Below are positions 20,771-32,930 of a stretch of DNA of 64,000 nucleotides, in pieces. Numbering within the stretch: the stretch's first letter is position 1; each line of letters starts with the position of its first letter. The position numbers and the translations under genes are program-made. The DNA is from Mixophyes australis. Its lineage: Eukaryota > Chordata > Amphibia > Anura > Limnodynastidae. A model generated the notes under the pieces. The model searched no databases and was not told where the DNA came from. It saw nothing but the letters and a program-made list of their open reading frames with translations. The stretch is from NCBI GenBank assembly GCA_036250195.1, contig JAVHZZ010000002.1:364038124-364102123 (forward strand), in the 5' to 3' direction.

Positions 20771-22508
20771 CAGGGACCAGCTGAGTGCCTCTTGGCGTCC
20801 CGTTACCTAGCAACGGCGACGCAGCTATTTTGTTGTCGCAGTAGCTCATGGATGGTGCAAGCTGCACCATCCACAAGGTATATATGTGTGTGCTTTTGTT
20901 GAGAGTCGGTGAGACTGATGACTAATTAGTGGGTCGGTGACTATTCAATGTTGCTGTTTTAAAGGGAACCAGCTCTATATGGAACAAGTTTGGTTCAACA
21001 AAAAGTTTGCGTTTGCCTAACTCAACCAGTTAAATTCTGACTTGCTTGAATAGATAAAACATCTCTACCAACCAGGGCAGATTTAAGTCTGACCATGGCA
21101 TATTTGCCAAATGTCCCTAATAGCCAGAAACAGTCCTAGGTTTTAAAAATTTGTCCCTGGAAATATTTGTATATTTTGTTTCTGACCAACTGCCCCATAC
21201 AAATAATCTTATTCTGTTTATGTAATGCAATTCTATTGTTGTGCTCTGAACTTTATACATTAACATTTTTAGAGATGGGCATTTCAAAAACATTACATCA
21301 TAGCCTATTGGAGTAAACATATTATGACAGAGATTGTAGTACACGTAGGTCTGCTGTGTCAGTACACGGCATGTTGTGTTTATGTACAGCTACAAAGTGT
21401 CCCTGGAGATTATTTTAAAACTCCAAGGATGTGATGTCCTATTGAGACATGTAATCCAGTCTATTTGTTGTTTTCTTAATGAGACAGTAGGGCTGATTTA
21501 TTAAAATTGTATTTAGGTGCAACATTTGTATTTGCAAACATACAAACCAGACACTTCCATTTATTGTCCAACATGCAATAGAATTGCTGATCTTAGGACT
21601 GGTTCATTGGTTTTAAGAGGTAAAGTACACAGACCCTGTGGTTAGAACTTCTCTAATTTGTATTTTTGCAATCCATCCATGAGTAAACGTAATCAGTGGT
21701 GTATTATATGTATGCCATGAGCCCTCAACCCACTGGCTCCCCTTGTCACATATAACTCTTCACAGTAATTTCACAGGTGTAAAATGGATTAAATCAACAA
21801 GACAGTCACTAGCATTCAACTCCCACTACAGGCTTGCCACCAGCTGCCTTAATAGTGATTCTCTGAGGAAGGGTGAACTCTTCATCTACCTAACTTTCAG
21901 ATTTGCACCTCTTTCTCTTCCCAGTGACACTACGTCTCTTACGGGCAAGGTTTATCAAAGAGTGAAAAGCCCTAATGTACGTTTCCACTGCGGATAGGTC
22001 TTTTTTTCAATTTGTCCTATACATGAAAGGGTTACAGCTGGAGGTAACAGTGCTATTGCCTTTGCTTTGGTATACCTATTTAACAAGAATATGGTTCTGA
22101 TGCCAACAAAAATGAAGGCTCACACATGCACACATCTGCAAAGAAGGAGCTTGTGTCTCACACACATACAAAATACAGAACTTACTGGTTACCATTTGCA
22201 ATGTCTCTGGCGGCATATAACCTCCTTCCCAGGTTTTAAGAGACTGATTGAGCCTTGCAGTCTTTTGCCAGCACTAGACAGGTGCAACTTCTGATTACAA
22301 GCAGAGTGAACTACAACACACTCTGGTAAAGTGGAAGACCTGGAATGGGCCTTATGAATGGAGCCCACTCTTCTCTCTCCATTCATACCCCAGGGAACCT
22401 TATACCAGCTATTCCTGTAGCTGAACAAAGTCTTGGGGAAGCCCCCTTACTCACAAAACAAAAGCATGCAAGCAGAAAGCCTGTGGCATATACCTCTGTC
22501 ATTCACCA
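20771..22508. other. No recognisable gene
   Basis: Several short open frames lack recognisable motifs. Positions 21110-21175 carry diverged GTCCCTGG/GTCCCTAATAGCC phrases that may be an old MITE. The rest is unassigned. Confidence 0.4.
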
Positions 22509-22515
22509 CTTGCTC

Positions 22516-22561
<46 letters not shown>

Positions 22562-22580
22562 TATATATAAACATATATCT
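22509..22580. repeat. (TA)n microsatellite with TAAA/TAAAC interruptions
   Basis: Pure TA at about 22518-22555, then imperfect TATAAATATATATAAACATATAT. Confidence 0.9.
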
Positions 22581-23129
22581 ACATAATTAAATAATAAATA
22601 AAATTGACAATTTAAAATAGCAGTACAATGCAGGTAAAAATAAAGACACGACATAGTTCCAATACATGTTGCATTCCACAGTATTTAGCAGTGGCATAAT
22701 AACAATTCAGATATTGCATTGCACATCATCAGAAAAGAAAAAAGAAAAAAAACCATGGTATCCGTATGGCAATATAGCGTAACAAGTATTATATTCTCCT
22801 TTCAGCTATTAAAACCTCTCCACTGTAGACTTATATTAAGACTTGGTAAAGACAATAAGATAGGTGAATGTTTGCGGTCAACCCGTGATGTTGGAAATAC
22901 ATATATGGAGGGTGGTGGGGGGTGGGGGGAGAAGCAGTATCAGGTTCTAACAAATGCAAGTGAAGGGCATCAAATATGGTCAAAATCCCCAGCGGGACTG
23001 CACTGCATACCATGACTTTGCCCATCTTGACCATACTTTGAAGTATTTTGCCATGGTGTTCCTGGACTAGTGAGTAAAACGTTCATTTCCTACTGCTACG
23101 TTTACCATGGCTACCTAGGCACAAAAGTC

Positions 23130-25790
23130 AGGCCCATCTTGTGCCATACACACTCTAGCAATTGTGACCTTAGCTATAGAAAAGAGATTAAGGACTCCCC
23201 AACAACAAATCAACTCCTAAACCAAATATACATGTCTTGGGGTACAGCAGTGGAATATCAATACCCATATCTTGAACACATGCCACCACCTGCGACCAAA
23301 AGTCTCGAACCACAGGGCAGCCCCAGAACAGATGCCAGAAATTGGTGGAGGTACCTCCGCATTTTGGACAGCTAGAGTCGGATTGGGCACCCATCTGGAG
23401 GAGCCTGTGTGGAGAGTAATATACTCTGTGTAAGATATGCAATTGAACTTGCCTATACCTGGTACATGAGGTGGCCTCACAGGCACTGTCGAGCGCATAG
23501 TTCCAGTCCTCGTCCATCAAGGGTCCCAAGTCTAGTTCCCAATCCCATTGCAACCCAAATCATCAGCGATAAATAAGTTGAACCCACCTGTCTAATGAGC
23601 ATTTTAAGAAGGTCCGTACTAAAGGCAACATGAGTATTTCCCAACTGCGCCATCAGAGTGTGCTGAAGTTGTAGGTATGTATAGAAGAGATTATTCGGTA
23701 AGTGGAAATCTGCTTGTTATTGGGCAAAAGACTTGAGGACCCCATTGGAATACAAGTGGCGTAATTACCGCGGCCCTCTACCTTGGAGACTGTCGTAATT
23801 TGTAAAGATCCGGAGTGTGCTATTGGCCCATAACAGAGTATCCGTGTAAAATCCCACCAGTTCTAATGTCCCCTTTACAATTTTCCAGATCATTCGTGCC
23901 TGCTTAAGCAATGGTGGAATCGTTCCCATGACTTTGGTGCCCAGCAGGACTTGTATGGGTGGTCTGTCAAATCCTGTACATCCTCTAAAGAAACTCGACA
24001 GGTTAGCTGTCGGAGAGTCTCCAATCCATCCCCTAAGATGCGTCAGATGCGCAGCAAAATAGTAAGCCCTGAAGTCAGGGAGGGCCAGGCCTCTCGCTGT
24101 CCGGGGCTGGCATACGGAGATCAACTCAATGTGCTCGTTTTTCCCCCCAGACCAGACAGCACATGTATTTATTAATTTGAGAGAAGAGCGTCCATGGGAG
24201 TAAAACCGAGGAATGGTGCAGTGGGTACAAGAATTTTGGTTGCAGAACCATTTCACTTAGTTTGATCTTGCCCGTCGCCAACAGGGGCAACCTCATCTAG
24301 GTAGAGATCTTGTCCCGAAGATAACTGGTGATGGGATTGATATTAAGTGTTACATAGTCAGTAGGCGAATTTGTGATTCATATTCATAAATATTTGATTT
24401 TTTGTGTCCACATCAACGTGTTCAGGTGGGGGACCAGCAGTGCTATCCAGGACCCCCTACCAAAAGGATAAATGCCAGAGAATTTGCCGAATTCATCTAC
24501 CAGGTGTAGCACTGTGGCTAGGGATGCCTTCAGGAAAAGAAGCATATCATCGACATTAAGTGCGACCTTGTATACCCCATCCCCAGCCGAGTCCAAATCC
24601 TCATAGTTAGCTCGAAACACAATGCCAATTTTTTCCGTCTGGAATTGCATGGACCCTGATCAGTCACAAATGGCAGGTACAGTCTTGTTTTGCAGTTCCG
24701 TCCTAGTCAAGTATGCCATAAGGCTACCACTATTGTTACCCTGTGCATACATATCATGTTTAGAGAATAGAAGCCTATGGGCAGACTTATCTAGCAAATA
24801 ATCAGCCCATTTCTTCTGTGCATGTAACCAAACTGGCCAGACAGCAGGGAGTCCTGTTAACAACAGGCATGATCTAATCTTGATTCCTCTGCCCTGGAAG
24901 ACCTTTTTTGACCCTCAACACGGTTGACCAATGTTCAATGAAGGAACGTTTAAAAAGGCATCACAGAAGACTGGCAGGCTTGCAGTGGCAGCATTGCGTG
25001 AGAATAACCCCACCCAATCCGTCACCAGATCACTCACTACCCGTACCCATAAGAGTGAGCTAAAAAGGGTTACGTTTAAAAAAATCTAATTCCAGCATCT
25101 GGTACAAGGGCAGCAACTAGTAGTATCAGGTAGTGGTCAGATATTCCCTTAGAGTGGTATCCAAGTTCTCTAGTTAAATGGGCCAGTTTGCCGGATATTA
25201 GGACCAAATCTATGGGGGAGAAAACATGATGAGATGGGGAGTAGCAGGAGAATATCCTCTGTAAAGGATAGTGAGTCCTCCAAATAACTATTAAGCCCAT
25301 ATCTGTTACTAATTTGGCAAATGGGGAAAGGCTCACACTTGCAACCAAGGATGTCTCCTGCCATCTGTTAAGACCCACGTCCATAACCGCATTAAAATCT
25401 CCCATGCAGATCACCGGGACATGAGGGTAGAGTGCAAAGAACCTTCTTGAGTACTTCCAAATTGAAAGGTGGAGGGATGTACACGGCCAGGATTATGAGA
25501 GGTGAATTACCTATCAGGGCTTGGAGGAATACATACCGACCATAAGCATCAATCGGTACCTCCTCCAACACAAATCTTAAATTCTTTTTTATCAATATCA
25601 ATACCCCCTGTGAGTGCGAGGAGTGGACCGAATGGTATGCCCATCGCACCCAGAACTTCTTCAGAGCCAGTACACAACCCCCCACCAGACGGGTCTCTAC
25701 AAGACATGCCACATCAGGGTTATACTTTTTGGTCTGTGTGAGAACCAGTTATCTTTTTATGCAATCATTAAGCCCCCGTACGTTTGACGA
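23130..25790 (-). pseudogene. LINE ORF2 (endonuclease/reverse transcriptase), multiply broken
   Basis: An apurinic-type endonuclease is visible in pieces: an ETRLVGG start region (25712), VLILIKKN and FLQALIGNSPLIILAVYIPP (25640-25480), MGDFNAV (25405) and the terminal GISDH motif (25150). The RT follows as fragments, with LNVDDMLLFL near 24560 equivalent to the usual [YF]ADD box (the residue before DD is Val, so the motif is altered). Later pieces hold WIGDSP and the linker region, and the C-terminal zinc-knuckle-like CPKCGGTSTNFWHLFWGCPVV near 23400. At least six frame changes separate these. The product would have nicked target DNA and primed reverse transcription. Confidence 0.8.
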
Positions 25791-26154
25791 GAGGAACTGA
25801 AGCCCCCCAGACCCCACCCTAGTGACCCCATCATCTATCTTTAAGCACATGAGAATCTTTCCCTGATACATCTTACAGCTGAACACTGCATATTTCAAGG
25901 AATGGTATACTTAATCCCCTAAACATTGCTAGACTAAACTAAGTAAACTCAAACAATCTCAACTATTAACCTACTTGAGAGCTACCTAGTCCTAGCTTGT
26001 AACAAGGGAAATCTCCCTTATTATATCCTCTACTACCCAGTTAAAGGAAAAAGAAGTAGAACACATTGTATCACCCCTTCAAGTCAAGTTTACTTAGCAA
26101 ATAGACAAACAATAGCCAAATTCTAATCCATGAGAAAGTTTATCTCGCCTGTTC

Positions 26155-26690
26155 GGGAACATGACTACCACCGCAGCATGGGGCCTGCCGTCCAGCCAGT
26201 CCATGGCCTCCTTAGGTGTGGAGAAGAAGTTGGATCACCCATCTGCCACCACTCTGAGCCTTGCAGGGAAGAGACGCCAAATTAGGCTCTGCTCTTTTGC
26301 ACCTCAATAGCAAAGTCTGGGAAGACTGATACTACATAGTTTTTGTATTTGAGCAGTCCTTGTCTTCTGGCCAGGTGGAGAACGGTATATCTGTCCCTGC
26401 AATGAAGCAGTTTAGCTATGAACATGCATGCCGGTCCCCCCGACTGGGGAAGCTGAGGCGGAAGAAGGTGAGCCCGCTCGACTGCAAACTGTGAGGTGAA
26501 GGCCTATATACCAAACTCGTGGACAAGCCAACTCTCCAGGAATGTTTCAGGAGCGGATCCCTCCGCCTGAACGGGAAGGCCCACAAAACGGATATTATTC
26601 CTACGGAGACGGCCCTCCATATCGGACATTTTTTGTTTACACATGTTAACTTTAGTAGATAAGTCTGTGATTTCTCCCCAGCCAGCACAT
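26155..26690 (-). pseudogene. LINE ORF1 C-terminal part
   Basis: The minus strand reads MEGRLRRNNIRFVGLP near 26620-26570, the junction of the coiled coil and RNA-binding domain in L1-like ORF1 proteins. Next come TFLESWLVHEFG, ERAHLLPP (near 26470), FIAKLLHCRDR (near 26400) and a C-terminal DWLDGRPHAAV segment near 26200. Frame changes separate the pieces. The product would be the RNA-binding chaperone of the LINE. The N-terminal coiled coil is missing. Confidence 0.75.
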
Positions 26691-26877
26691 TTGAGGAGAA
26701 GTGAATGGAAGAAGATTTGTGGTGTCCTTCTTGATTATTATTGATTATGATGTTCAAATTGCAATATTCAATTTGATGTGTAAATAAATGTCTGCAATAA
26801 GTTTTCATGTATATGACATTAATAAAATAGTGCATAAAAATGATCCAATATTAATAGTGCAAACACTATAAAGAGCT

Positions 26878-26925
26878 GAATAATAATAATAACAATAATA
26901 ACAATAATAATAATAGTAATAATGT
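26878..26925. repeat. (AAT/AAC)n microsatellite
   Basis: Trinucleotide run of AAT with AAC interruptions. Confidence 0.9.
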
Positions 26926-27482
26926 CTACCCCTCTTGTAGTTGCACTTACTTGAAACAGACTGCTGATCCTGCTCTTCCTTAATGTTATCCTAGAATATT
27001 ACCTTTTATTTGAGAAATCATAAAATAAGTGAATCCACTTACACATAATTTATAAAAATGTGAATATATAAATAAGCTTATTTATGGATTTAGGGCTTCT
27101 CCCTCTATCAACTACTATCACCGGGTATAGTCTGCGATAGTTTTCACCAGAGCTCCGTTGTCATCCTACCGCTATTGCCACCTCAGGATGGCTATATCAG
27201 AGACACTGCACAAGTTAAAATGTTTTACAATTTCTTAATTTCAATATACAAGTTTTTTTTCTTATACTTTTTCTTTGTTAAATTACCCAATTTAACCCGA
27301 TTTAAGCCAGTATGCCTTAGCTGATATACATTCTTATCTATAATCTCACTCACCTGACCTTAAAGAAGGGCCCAAACCTCCAGATAAGCCTTGGGCCTGG
27401 TGTACAGTTCCAGTTCACATGACAAACTATAGAGTGTACACCCAAAAACTTGCCTATAATCTTTATAGCAAAACACCTGGCG
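26926..27482. other. No recognisable feature
   Basis: AT-rich sequence without coding or repeat signals that I recognise. Confidence 0.4.
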
Positions 27483-27652
27483 TTAAATTTATCAAACCTT
27501 CTAAAAAGGAAAAGTATAGGAACCATAGAAACCAAACAGATTTTAGCTATCATTTTATAGACTGTACTAGACAAATGATTGCTAGAATCTGATTAGTTGC
27601 TATGGGCAACACCTCCACTTTTCCTTTTTTAAAAGGTGATAAATCTATCCCC
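27483..27652. mobile_element. Fold-back MITE, ATTTACTAA family, copy A
   Basis: The inverted arms contain TAAATTTATCAAACCTT and the centre AGCTATCATTTTATAGACTG. The right arm holds TAGAATCTGATTAGTTGC, TGGGCAAC and CTCCACTTTTCC. It is the most diverged of five copies (others at 31711, 53248, 55866 and 60117). It has no coding capacity. Confidence 0.75.
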
Positions 27653-28129
27653 TGATAGTAAGGGATTAAAGCAAATAGATTAATGTCCACATTGAGGCCA
27701 GCCTGCATATGTCCTGACTAGAGATGCTCTACATAAGTTTGGCAGTTCTTCAGGGATAACAGGGAGGTATCCACAGAGGAGAAGGAGATTAAAGATGGAG
27801 CACTATCAGACATGGTTTAATAATGTAAAGTTCATTGACTGCACTGTTGGGCTTAAGGCAGATAAGCTATTATTAGCTTGTTTTGTGGGGGCCCAAGCAA
27901 ACCAAGCACTTCAGCCACAAAAGTGGCACTGGTTGTCGCTTGAGTGCTTGATTTGTTAAACTGTACATGTCCTTTTCAATAACTTACATAAGGTTGTTTG
28001 GGAGGGCCCAAGGACAATTCCATCTTGCACCACTTTTTTCTGCCACTGCTGTGTGGAAATGTTTCCTAGATGTGCTGTGAACTGACATGTGTTTGTGCCA
28101 TTGCTCTGTCACTTACCATCCAGCCAGGT
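27653..28129. other. No recognisable feature
   Basis: Unassigned. GGGCCCAAG-like short repeats occur at 27890 and 28008. Confidence 0.35.
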
Positions 28130-28811
28130 CGCTACAGTCTTTGTCTGAAAGTAAAGTACACAAAAATAATATCAGGAATGGGCGCTGATGAACTACCCAA
28201 AGCTGCCTGAGATATATAGGAGAAAGACCACCTGCTTTCAATACAGGATAAATAGAATAAATAATATAACTCACAGCGCTAAGTGGATAAACACACACAT
28301 GAATTCACCAGCACTCTGATCATATGGAATACTGTAACAAACAAACAGAATACATAGAGCAGTATAGTCCCAACATGTGAAAATACAATAGACTATGGTG
28401 TCCCAGGGGATCTTCCCTTCTCCAAGTGTGTTTAAAATGATGTGGCCACTAGATGCTGAAAACCACGTGAAGGGGTCCCCGCAGGGAACCTGCTTACAAA
28501 GAGGATTATTGAACACAGCATATCAACATATTCATGATGTTTAAGATGATCCTTTTCCATCAAAAACACTCCACCGATGAATATAGAATACCAGAAACAG
28601 AATAATCATAGTGTAACTCCATTTATTGCAAGTAAAAGCATAGTAAAACATAAAGAGATAGAAGTGGTGTCCTTTTATCAGCGTACCATCAGCAGCGGAA
28701 TAACAGGCATAAAAACAGTGAGAGAGGATATGGGTTATCCGGGTCCAATCTTCCCCCAACCACAAAGTGTAGTAGTCCCAGCTGCTGACAGTCACTGCCC
28801 TCCAGGTCACC

Positions 28812-28856
28812 CAACGCGTTTCGAGTCTCAGAAGACTCTTTATCAAGGTAACAAGG
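28812..28856 (-). ncRNA. Hammerhead-like motif with a U-A core pair
   Basis: On the minus strand a 6-bp stem I is possible (GTTACC with GGGTGAC, one G-U). The core TTGATAA follows, then an extra A. Stem II is a perfect 6 bp (GAGTCT and AGACTC, loop TCTG). GAAACGCGTT completes the motif with minimal stem III AC/GT. Against CUGAUGA, C3 is U and G8 is A. C3 and G8 form a base pair in active hammerheads, so the double change keeps pairing. Activity is unknown. Confidence 0.6.
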
Positions 28857-29382
28857 AAAGGCAATATCGGAGTCTTTTAAAGTAACTTCCCCCGATCATG
28901 TGATGTTTCTGCACGAATCAGCGTTGTTCTGGCTGTCACGTGATCATATCAATAACGTCAAGGACTTCCGCATTCAATGTTCAAATCGAGGCTTGGATGT
29001 AACATTTATTGCACATGCGTAATCGTGTTGTATAGAAGATATGTAAACAGGAGAGTTCCAACCAATCCATACTCCATACATTATTGATAATGGAGAAAGA
29101 ATATAAAACAATGTTACTATTATATCAGTCTCCACATTAAACGTCAATGCTACATATATAATAACAATGTCTAACAATCCGTACACATTATAGTAAAACA
29201 ATATCCTAATATAAAAACATATATAATAAATATTATATAAAATCAAATAAATCTCTAAAATAATAGTAAATAAATCATAACGCAATGATATAATGTACAG
29301 CAAATGGACTATATATAAAAGACACCAAGATAAGCTGGACTATAAATACGCTCTCATTATGAAAAATGGCAGATCATAAAAA

Positions 29383-31370
29383 TCATTTCAACTCAAAATC
29401 AGCGTTGAGTCCTCCAGGTACCAAAGTTTTTAATCGGTAGATCCACCTCATTTCTACCTGCGCCAACCTCTGGAGTGTATTTCTGTATCTCCAATGAGGT
29501 TGGATGCGTTCTATCTCCCAAAATGTAACTATATCCTACGGGTTGCAATGGTTAATCTTTTTGAAATGTTCGGAGAGCGTATGGCTCTCCAAACCTTTCT
29601 TGATATTGTTCACATGCTCCCTTAATCTAGTTTTTAAGGGTCTGGTGGTTCTGTCCACATATATAAGATGGCAAGTGCACTCAATAGCATATATAACATT
29701 AATCATGTTACATGTAATAAACTGGTGTATACGGTAAGTATGGTCCGCAACTGTGAAGTTGTCCAATTTCAGACAATTTGAAGGTTTATTACTGCACATA
29801 CTGCAACTACCACACCTATAAAATCCAGTACTTTTAATCTGTGATGAACCAACATCAAACATAACACTCCTCACAATTTTATCCTTTATGCTCGGTGTCT
29901 TTCTATATACAAATGAGGGTCTATCAGGAAGGTCTATACCTCTTATAGGGTCCTTTTTCAAAATAGACCAATGTTTATAAAAAATATTCTCTATTTGTTT
30001 ATGGGCCATATTATACTGCGATGTAAAGGCCGATTGACATTTACCCTTCCTTTTCTGTAAGGTATTATTTTCTTGAATGGCTGGATCTTTCTTGTCCCAT
30101 TCATGGACCTTGTTAGCAGCTTCACTTAATAAATCTTCTTTATAACCTCTAGATCTAAAGCTTTCTTTCAAGTCATTAAGTTGTTCTACAAGTATATTTT
30201 CCTCCGTACAGTTCCTTTTAAGCCGCTTAATTTGTCCCAAAGGTATATTAGAGAGCCAGTTCTTATGATGGTGGCTATCAAAGTGAACATAACTAGGTCT
30301 ATCCGTAGGTTTCTTATAGGTCTTAGTATGCACTATTTTGTCTTTTATGTACACTGAAATATCCAGAAAAGTCACAGTGGTGGTACTGTAATCGAATGTT
30401 AGCTCTACATTAGACAGATTTGAATTAAGATGTTTGCAAAATTCATCCAAATGGCACTGGGGACCATCCCATATAAAGAAAATATTGTCAATAAAACGAA
30501 GCCATAGCACCAGACTCGCCCCAAAGCCACACAGACCCCTCACCCACTCCTCCTCCCAAAGGACCTTAAAGAGGTTCGCATAGCTGGGGGCGAATCTGGT
30601 GCCCATGGCAGTGCCTATACACTGAATGTAATAATCTTCATTAAATCGAAAATAATTATTATTTAAAATAAATGTAATAGATTCAATAATAAACTCCTTA
30701 CATCCCTCTATCATATCTGTGGTATTCAAAATGTGGGAAACTGCCTTAATTCCCTGGTCGTGTCTAATAATGGTATAAAGTGCACGTACATCGGCAGTGA
30801 CCAGGATATAACTAGGTTGCCATTGGACATGAGAAAATCTATCTAAGAAATGCTTTGTATCTCTCAGATATGCCGGAGTTTTTTGAAGCAAAGGTTGTAA
30901 ATACCCATCAATAATTTCTGACATATTTGAAGTGATAGAGCCTGTACCAGCAATGATCAGTCGTCCTGGTGGGTTGTGAGCGTTCTTATGGACTTTGGGT
31001 AAAATATAGATGACTGGAATTGTAATGTCATCCATCTTTATATAATCATACAGTTCCTTATCCAAAATCCCCTTATCAAGATATTTATCCAATAATAACC
31101 CAAATTTTTTTTAAGATATTACTCGTTGGGTCACTCTTAAGTTTTCTGCATGTACATCCTTCGTCGAGTTGTCTCAAAATTTCCCCATCATAATTACTCT
31201 TGTCCATCACAACCACACTTATCAGCCGGTTTTATTACAATATCTTTATTTTGTCTTAAACTTAATAGAGTCTTTCTTTCTTTATAACTTAAATTCCATT
31301 GTTTTTTATATTGACCTTTTTCTGTAATGGTGTTAATGTCACAGAGGAAATCAAGTGCAGAGTGAGAGAA
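29383..31370 (-). pseudogene. PLE reverse transcriptase/GIY-YIG gene with frameshifts, stop and catalytic changes
   Basis: The largest open piece (31092-29536) carries VTADVRALYTIIRH, GTAMGTRFAPSYANLF, FIDN and a C-terminal GIY-YIG region. Upstream, KDIVIKPADKCG (near 31250) matches the KGGG region in another frame. One frameshift lies near 31210-31217, where a G appears lost, and a second at an A8 run (31105-31112 complement). A TAG at 29536-29538 interrupts the C-terminus, but the frame continues through LQRLAQVEMRWIYRLKTL to TGA at 29383-29385. Two active-site positions also differ from the usual PLE motifs: FIDN for FIDD (codon 30484-30486) and YVDRTTR for YVGRTTR. The gene is dead by several independent lesions. 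Confidence 0.85.
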
Positions 31371-31710
31371 GGGGTTACCTGGGATGAAGATGGGGCACGT
31401 GGGTAGTGGACAGACAAAATAAACAGATGAGGGAAAGGAGAAGGAACACATGGGAGACATAAGGAACAGGAGAAATTAAGGAAAAGAGAAATAACACAGA
31501 AGACATGGCAGAGGTACTTGAACACAGAGAGGTGGTGGACAGAGGATGAATAGCCTTACATTGTTTAACTTGTTTTATACTGTACTATATTATGTTAAAA
31601 ATAATGTGAAATTTGTGTTAAAAAGCTACAACACTTCAACCACCAGCCCCTGGCCATTCGCTTCAAAATTCCATACTTCAAAATTCCTAATATGGAACGA
31701 AGGCAGTCCT

Positions 31711-31889
31711 GGGGGTAAATGTATCAAGCTGAGAGTTTTCCAGCGGGTTTGAAAAACCAATAAGATTCTAGCTATCATTTATTTAGTACATTCTACAAAA
31801 TGATAGCTAGAATCTGATTGGTTTCTATAGGCAACATCTTCACTTTTCAAACCCGCTGGAAAACTCTCAGCTTGATACATTTTCCCCCC
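31711..31889. mobile_element. Fold-back MITE, copy B
   Basis: The left arm (GGGGGTAAATGTATCAAGC, AGAGTTTTCCAGCGGGTTTG, TAGCTATCATTTATTTAGT) is an almost perfect inverse of the right arm (ATGATAGCTAGAATCTGATTGG, CAAACCCGCTGGAAAACTCT, GATACATTTTCCCCCC). The arms are about 80 bp. The left arm has lost ~30 bases present in the right arm (the TTGCTATAGGCAACATC equivalent). Confidence 0.85.
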
Positions 31890-32315
31890 TGATGTCCTCT
31901 TCTTCTCATGATGTTTTTAAAATATAAATGAGGATGGAGTCACTGAAAACAGTATTTTGGGGAAAGATAAAAAATTGTGATTAATTAAAAGGGCAACTCA
32001 AAAGTGATAGCTGGCAGGACCTTATGTTGACATAGGCATATCTAAGATGAATCATGATATGCACATGCCATCTACATTGAAACACTTCCAATATAGAAGC
32101 TGGGATGTTTGCCTGTGTATGCCCAAGGTGGTCAAATAGAATAACTAAAGAGCACTTTGGAATTCGGCCTCTTTCACATAGGCATTTTAGGTATTACACG
32201 AGTATCCTTAAAGATAGTGTACTGTACTTAAAGAGCAAGTAAAGCCATTAGTTGACATTACTATACAGTACTGTATATCAAAGGTTGAGTATAACTGAGC
32301 TGAATAATATTCATA
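31890..32315. other. No recognisable feature
   Basis: Unassigned sequence. Confidence 0.4.
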
Positions 32316-32930
32316 GAAACATAGGTAAGAACTACTTGGCCCATCTAGACTGCCCATTTTGTAATTGTCACGAATCACAGTAGAGACTAGGGTCCCTAGA
32401 GAGGAGTAGCGCTGAATAGCGGTGAGGCAATACAGGAACAGGTACCCAGGAGCAAAGAGCCACGACCACACGCAATCAGGATGGATAAACGAAGAATAGG
32501 CAACTTGAGTATCAGCACAGGTGCCTTCTATGGTGAGCAGATTGAAGGACTGGCAAATGGAAGCAGAGAAGAGATGTCAAATAGCAGGATGAGTCAGCGC
32601 ATGCGCAGACCCGAAGCCAAGATGACCACCATCACCGGAGAGACGTGGCGCTCGGCGCCAAGATGTGGTAGTAATCTATAGTAGCCTCTAATCTTATTTA
32701 ATCCTTATTTCTTTTAAAGGATATCCTTATGTCTATCTCAAGCTTGTTTAAATTGCTCTACTATATTAGCCCCTACCACATCTGATGGGAGGCTATTCCA
32801 CTTATCCACCACTCTCTGTGAATAATTTTTTCCTTAAATTTTCTCTGAACCTACTTCCCTCCAGTTTCAGTGCATGTCCTCATGTTATACAGATGAATGT
32901 TATTTGCATAATAGTTTCCGGATGTGAAAG
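32316..32930 (+). repeat. Ancient interspersed repeat split by an LTR-like insertion
   Basis: ATAGAAACATAGGTAAGAAC and TGGCCCATCTAGACTGCCC at 32316-32360, then from 32676 CTTATTTAATCCTTATTTC, GGATATCCTTATGTC, CCCCTACCACATCTGATGGG and TTCAGTGCATGTCCTCATG. I recognise this as a highly abundant repeat of amphibian and other vertebrate genomes (SINE or CR1-like; class uncertain). It is interrupted at 32366-32670. Confidence 0.6.
32366..32670. mobile_element. Short LTR-like insertion, 305 bp
   Basis: It starts TGTCACGAATCACAG and is flanked by an exact 5-bp duplication GTAAT (32361-32365 and 32671-32675). The right end is GTGGTA rather than the expected GTGACA-like end, so the terminus has mutated or the element is a derived solo LTR. 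The phrases ATGCGCAGACC and GGCGCCAAG fit other LTRs here. It has no coding capacity. Confidence 0.6.

Larger units (their letters stand above)
22600..26740 (-). mobile_element. Decayed L1/Tx1-like LINE
   Basis: On the minus strand ORF1-like sequence (26690-26155) is followed by ORF2-like endonuclease, RT and C-terminal Cys domain (25790-23130), the order of an L1-clade LINE. ORF1 is cut off near 26700-26740, so the copy is 5' truncated. The 3' end is not sharply visible. Many stops and frameshifts show an old, inactive copy. Confidence 0.75.
28130..31370 (-). mobile_element. Second Penelope-like element, 5' truncated and inactivated
   Basis: On the minus strand a broken RT/GIY-YIG gene (31370-29383) is followed by an AT-rich 3' untranslated block (29300-29000), then a hammerhead-like motif (28856-28812) and a terminal region to about 28130. 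The N-terminal coding part is absent. The right edge is placed where PLE-like protein similarity ends. The left edge is uncertain. Confidence 0.75.
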
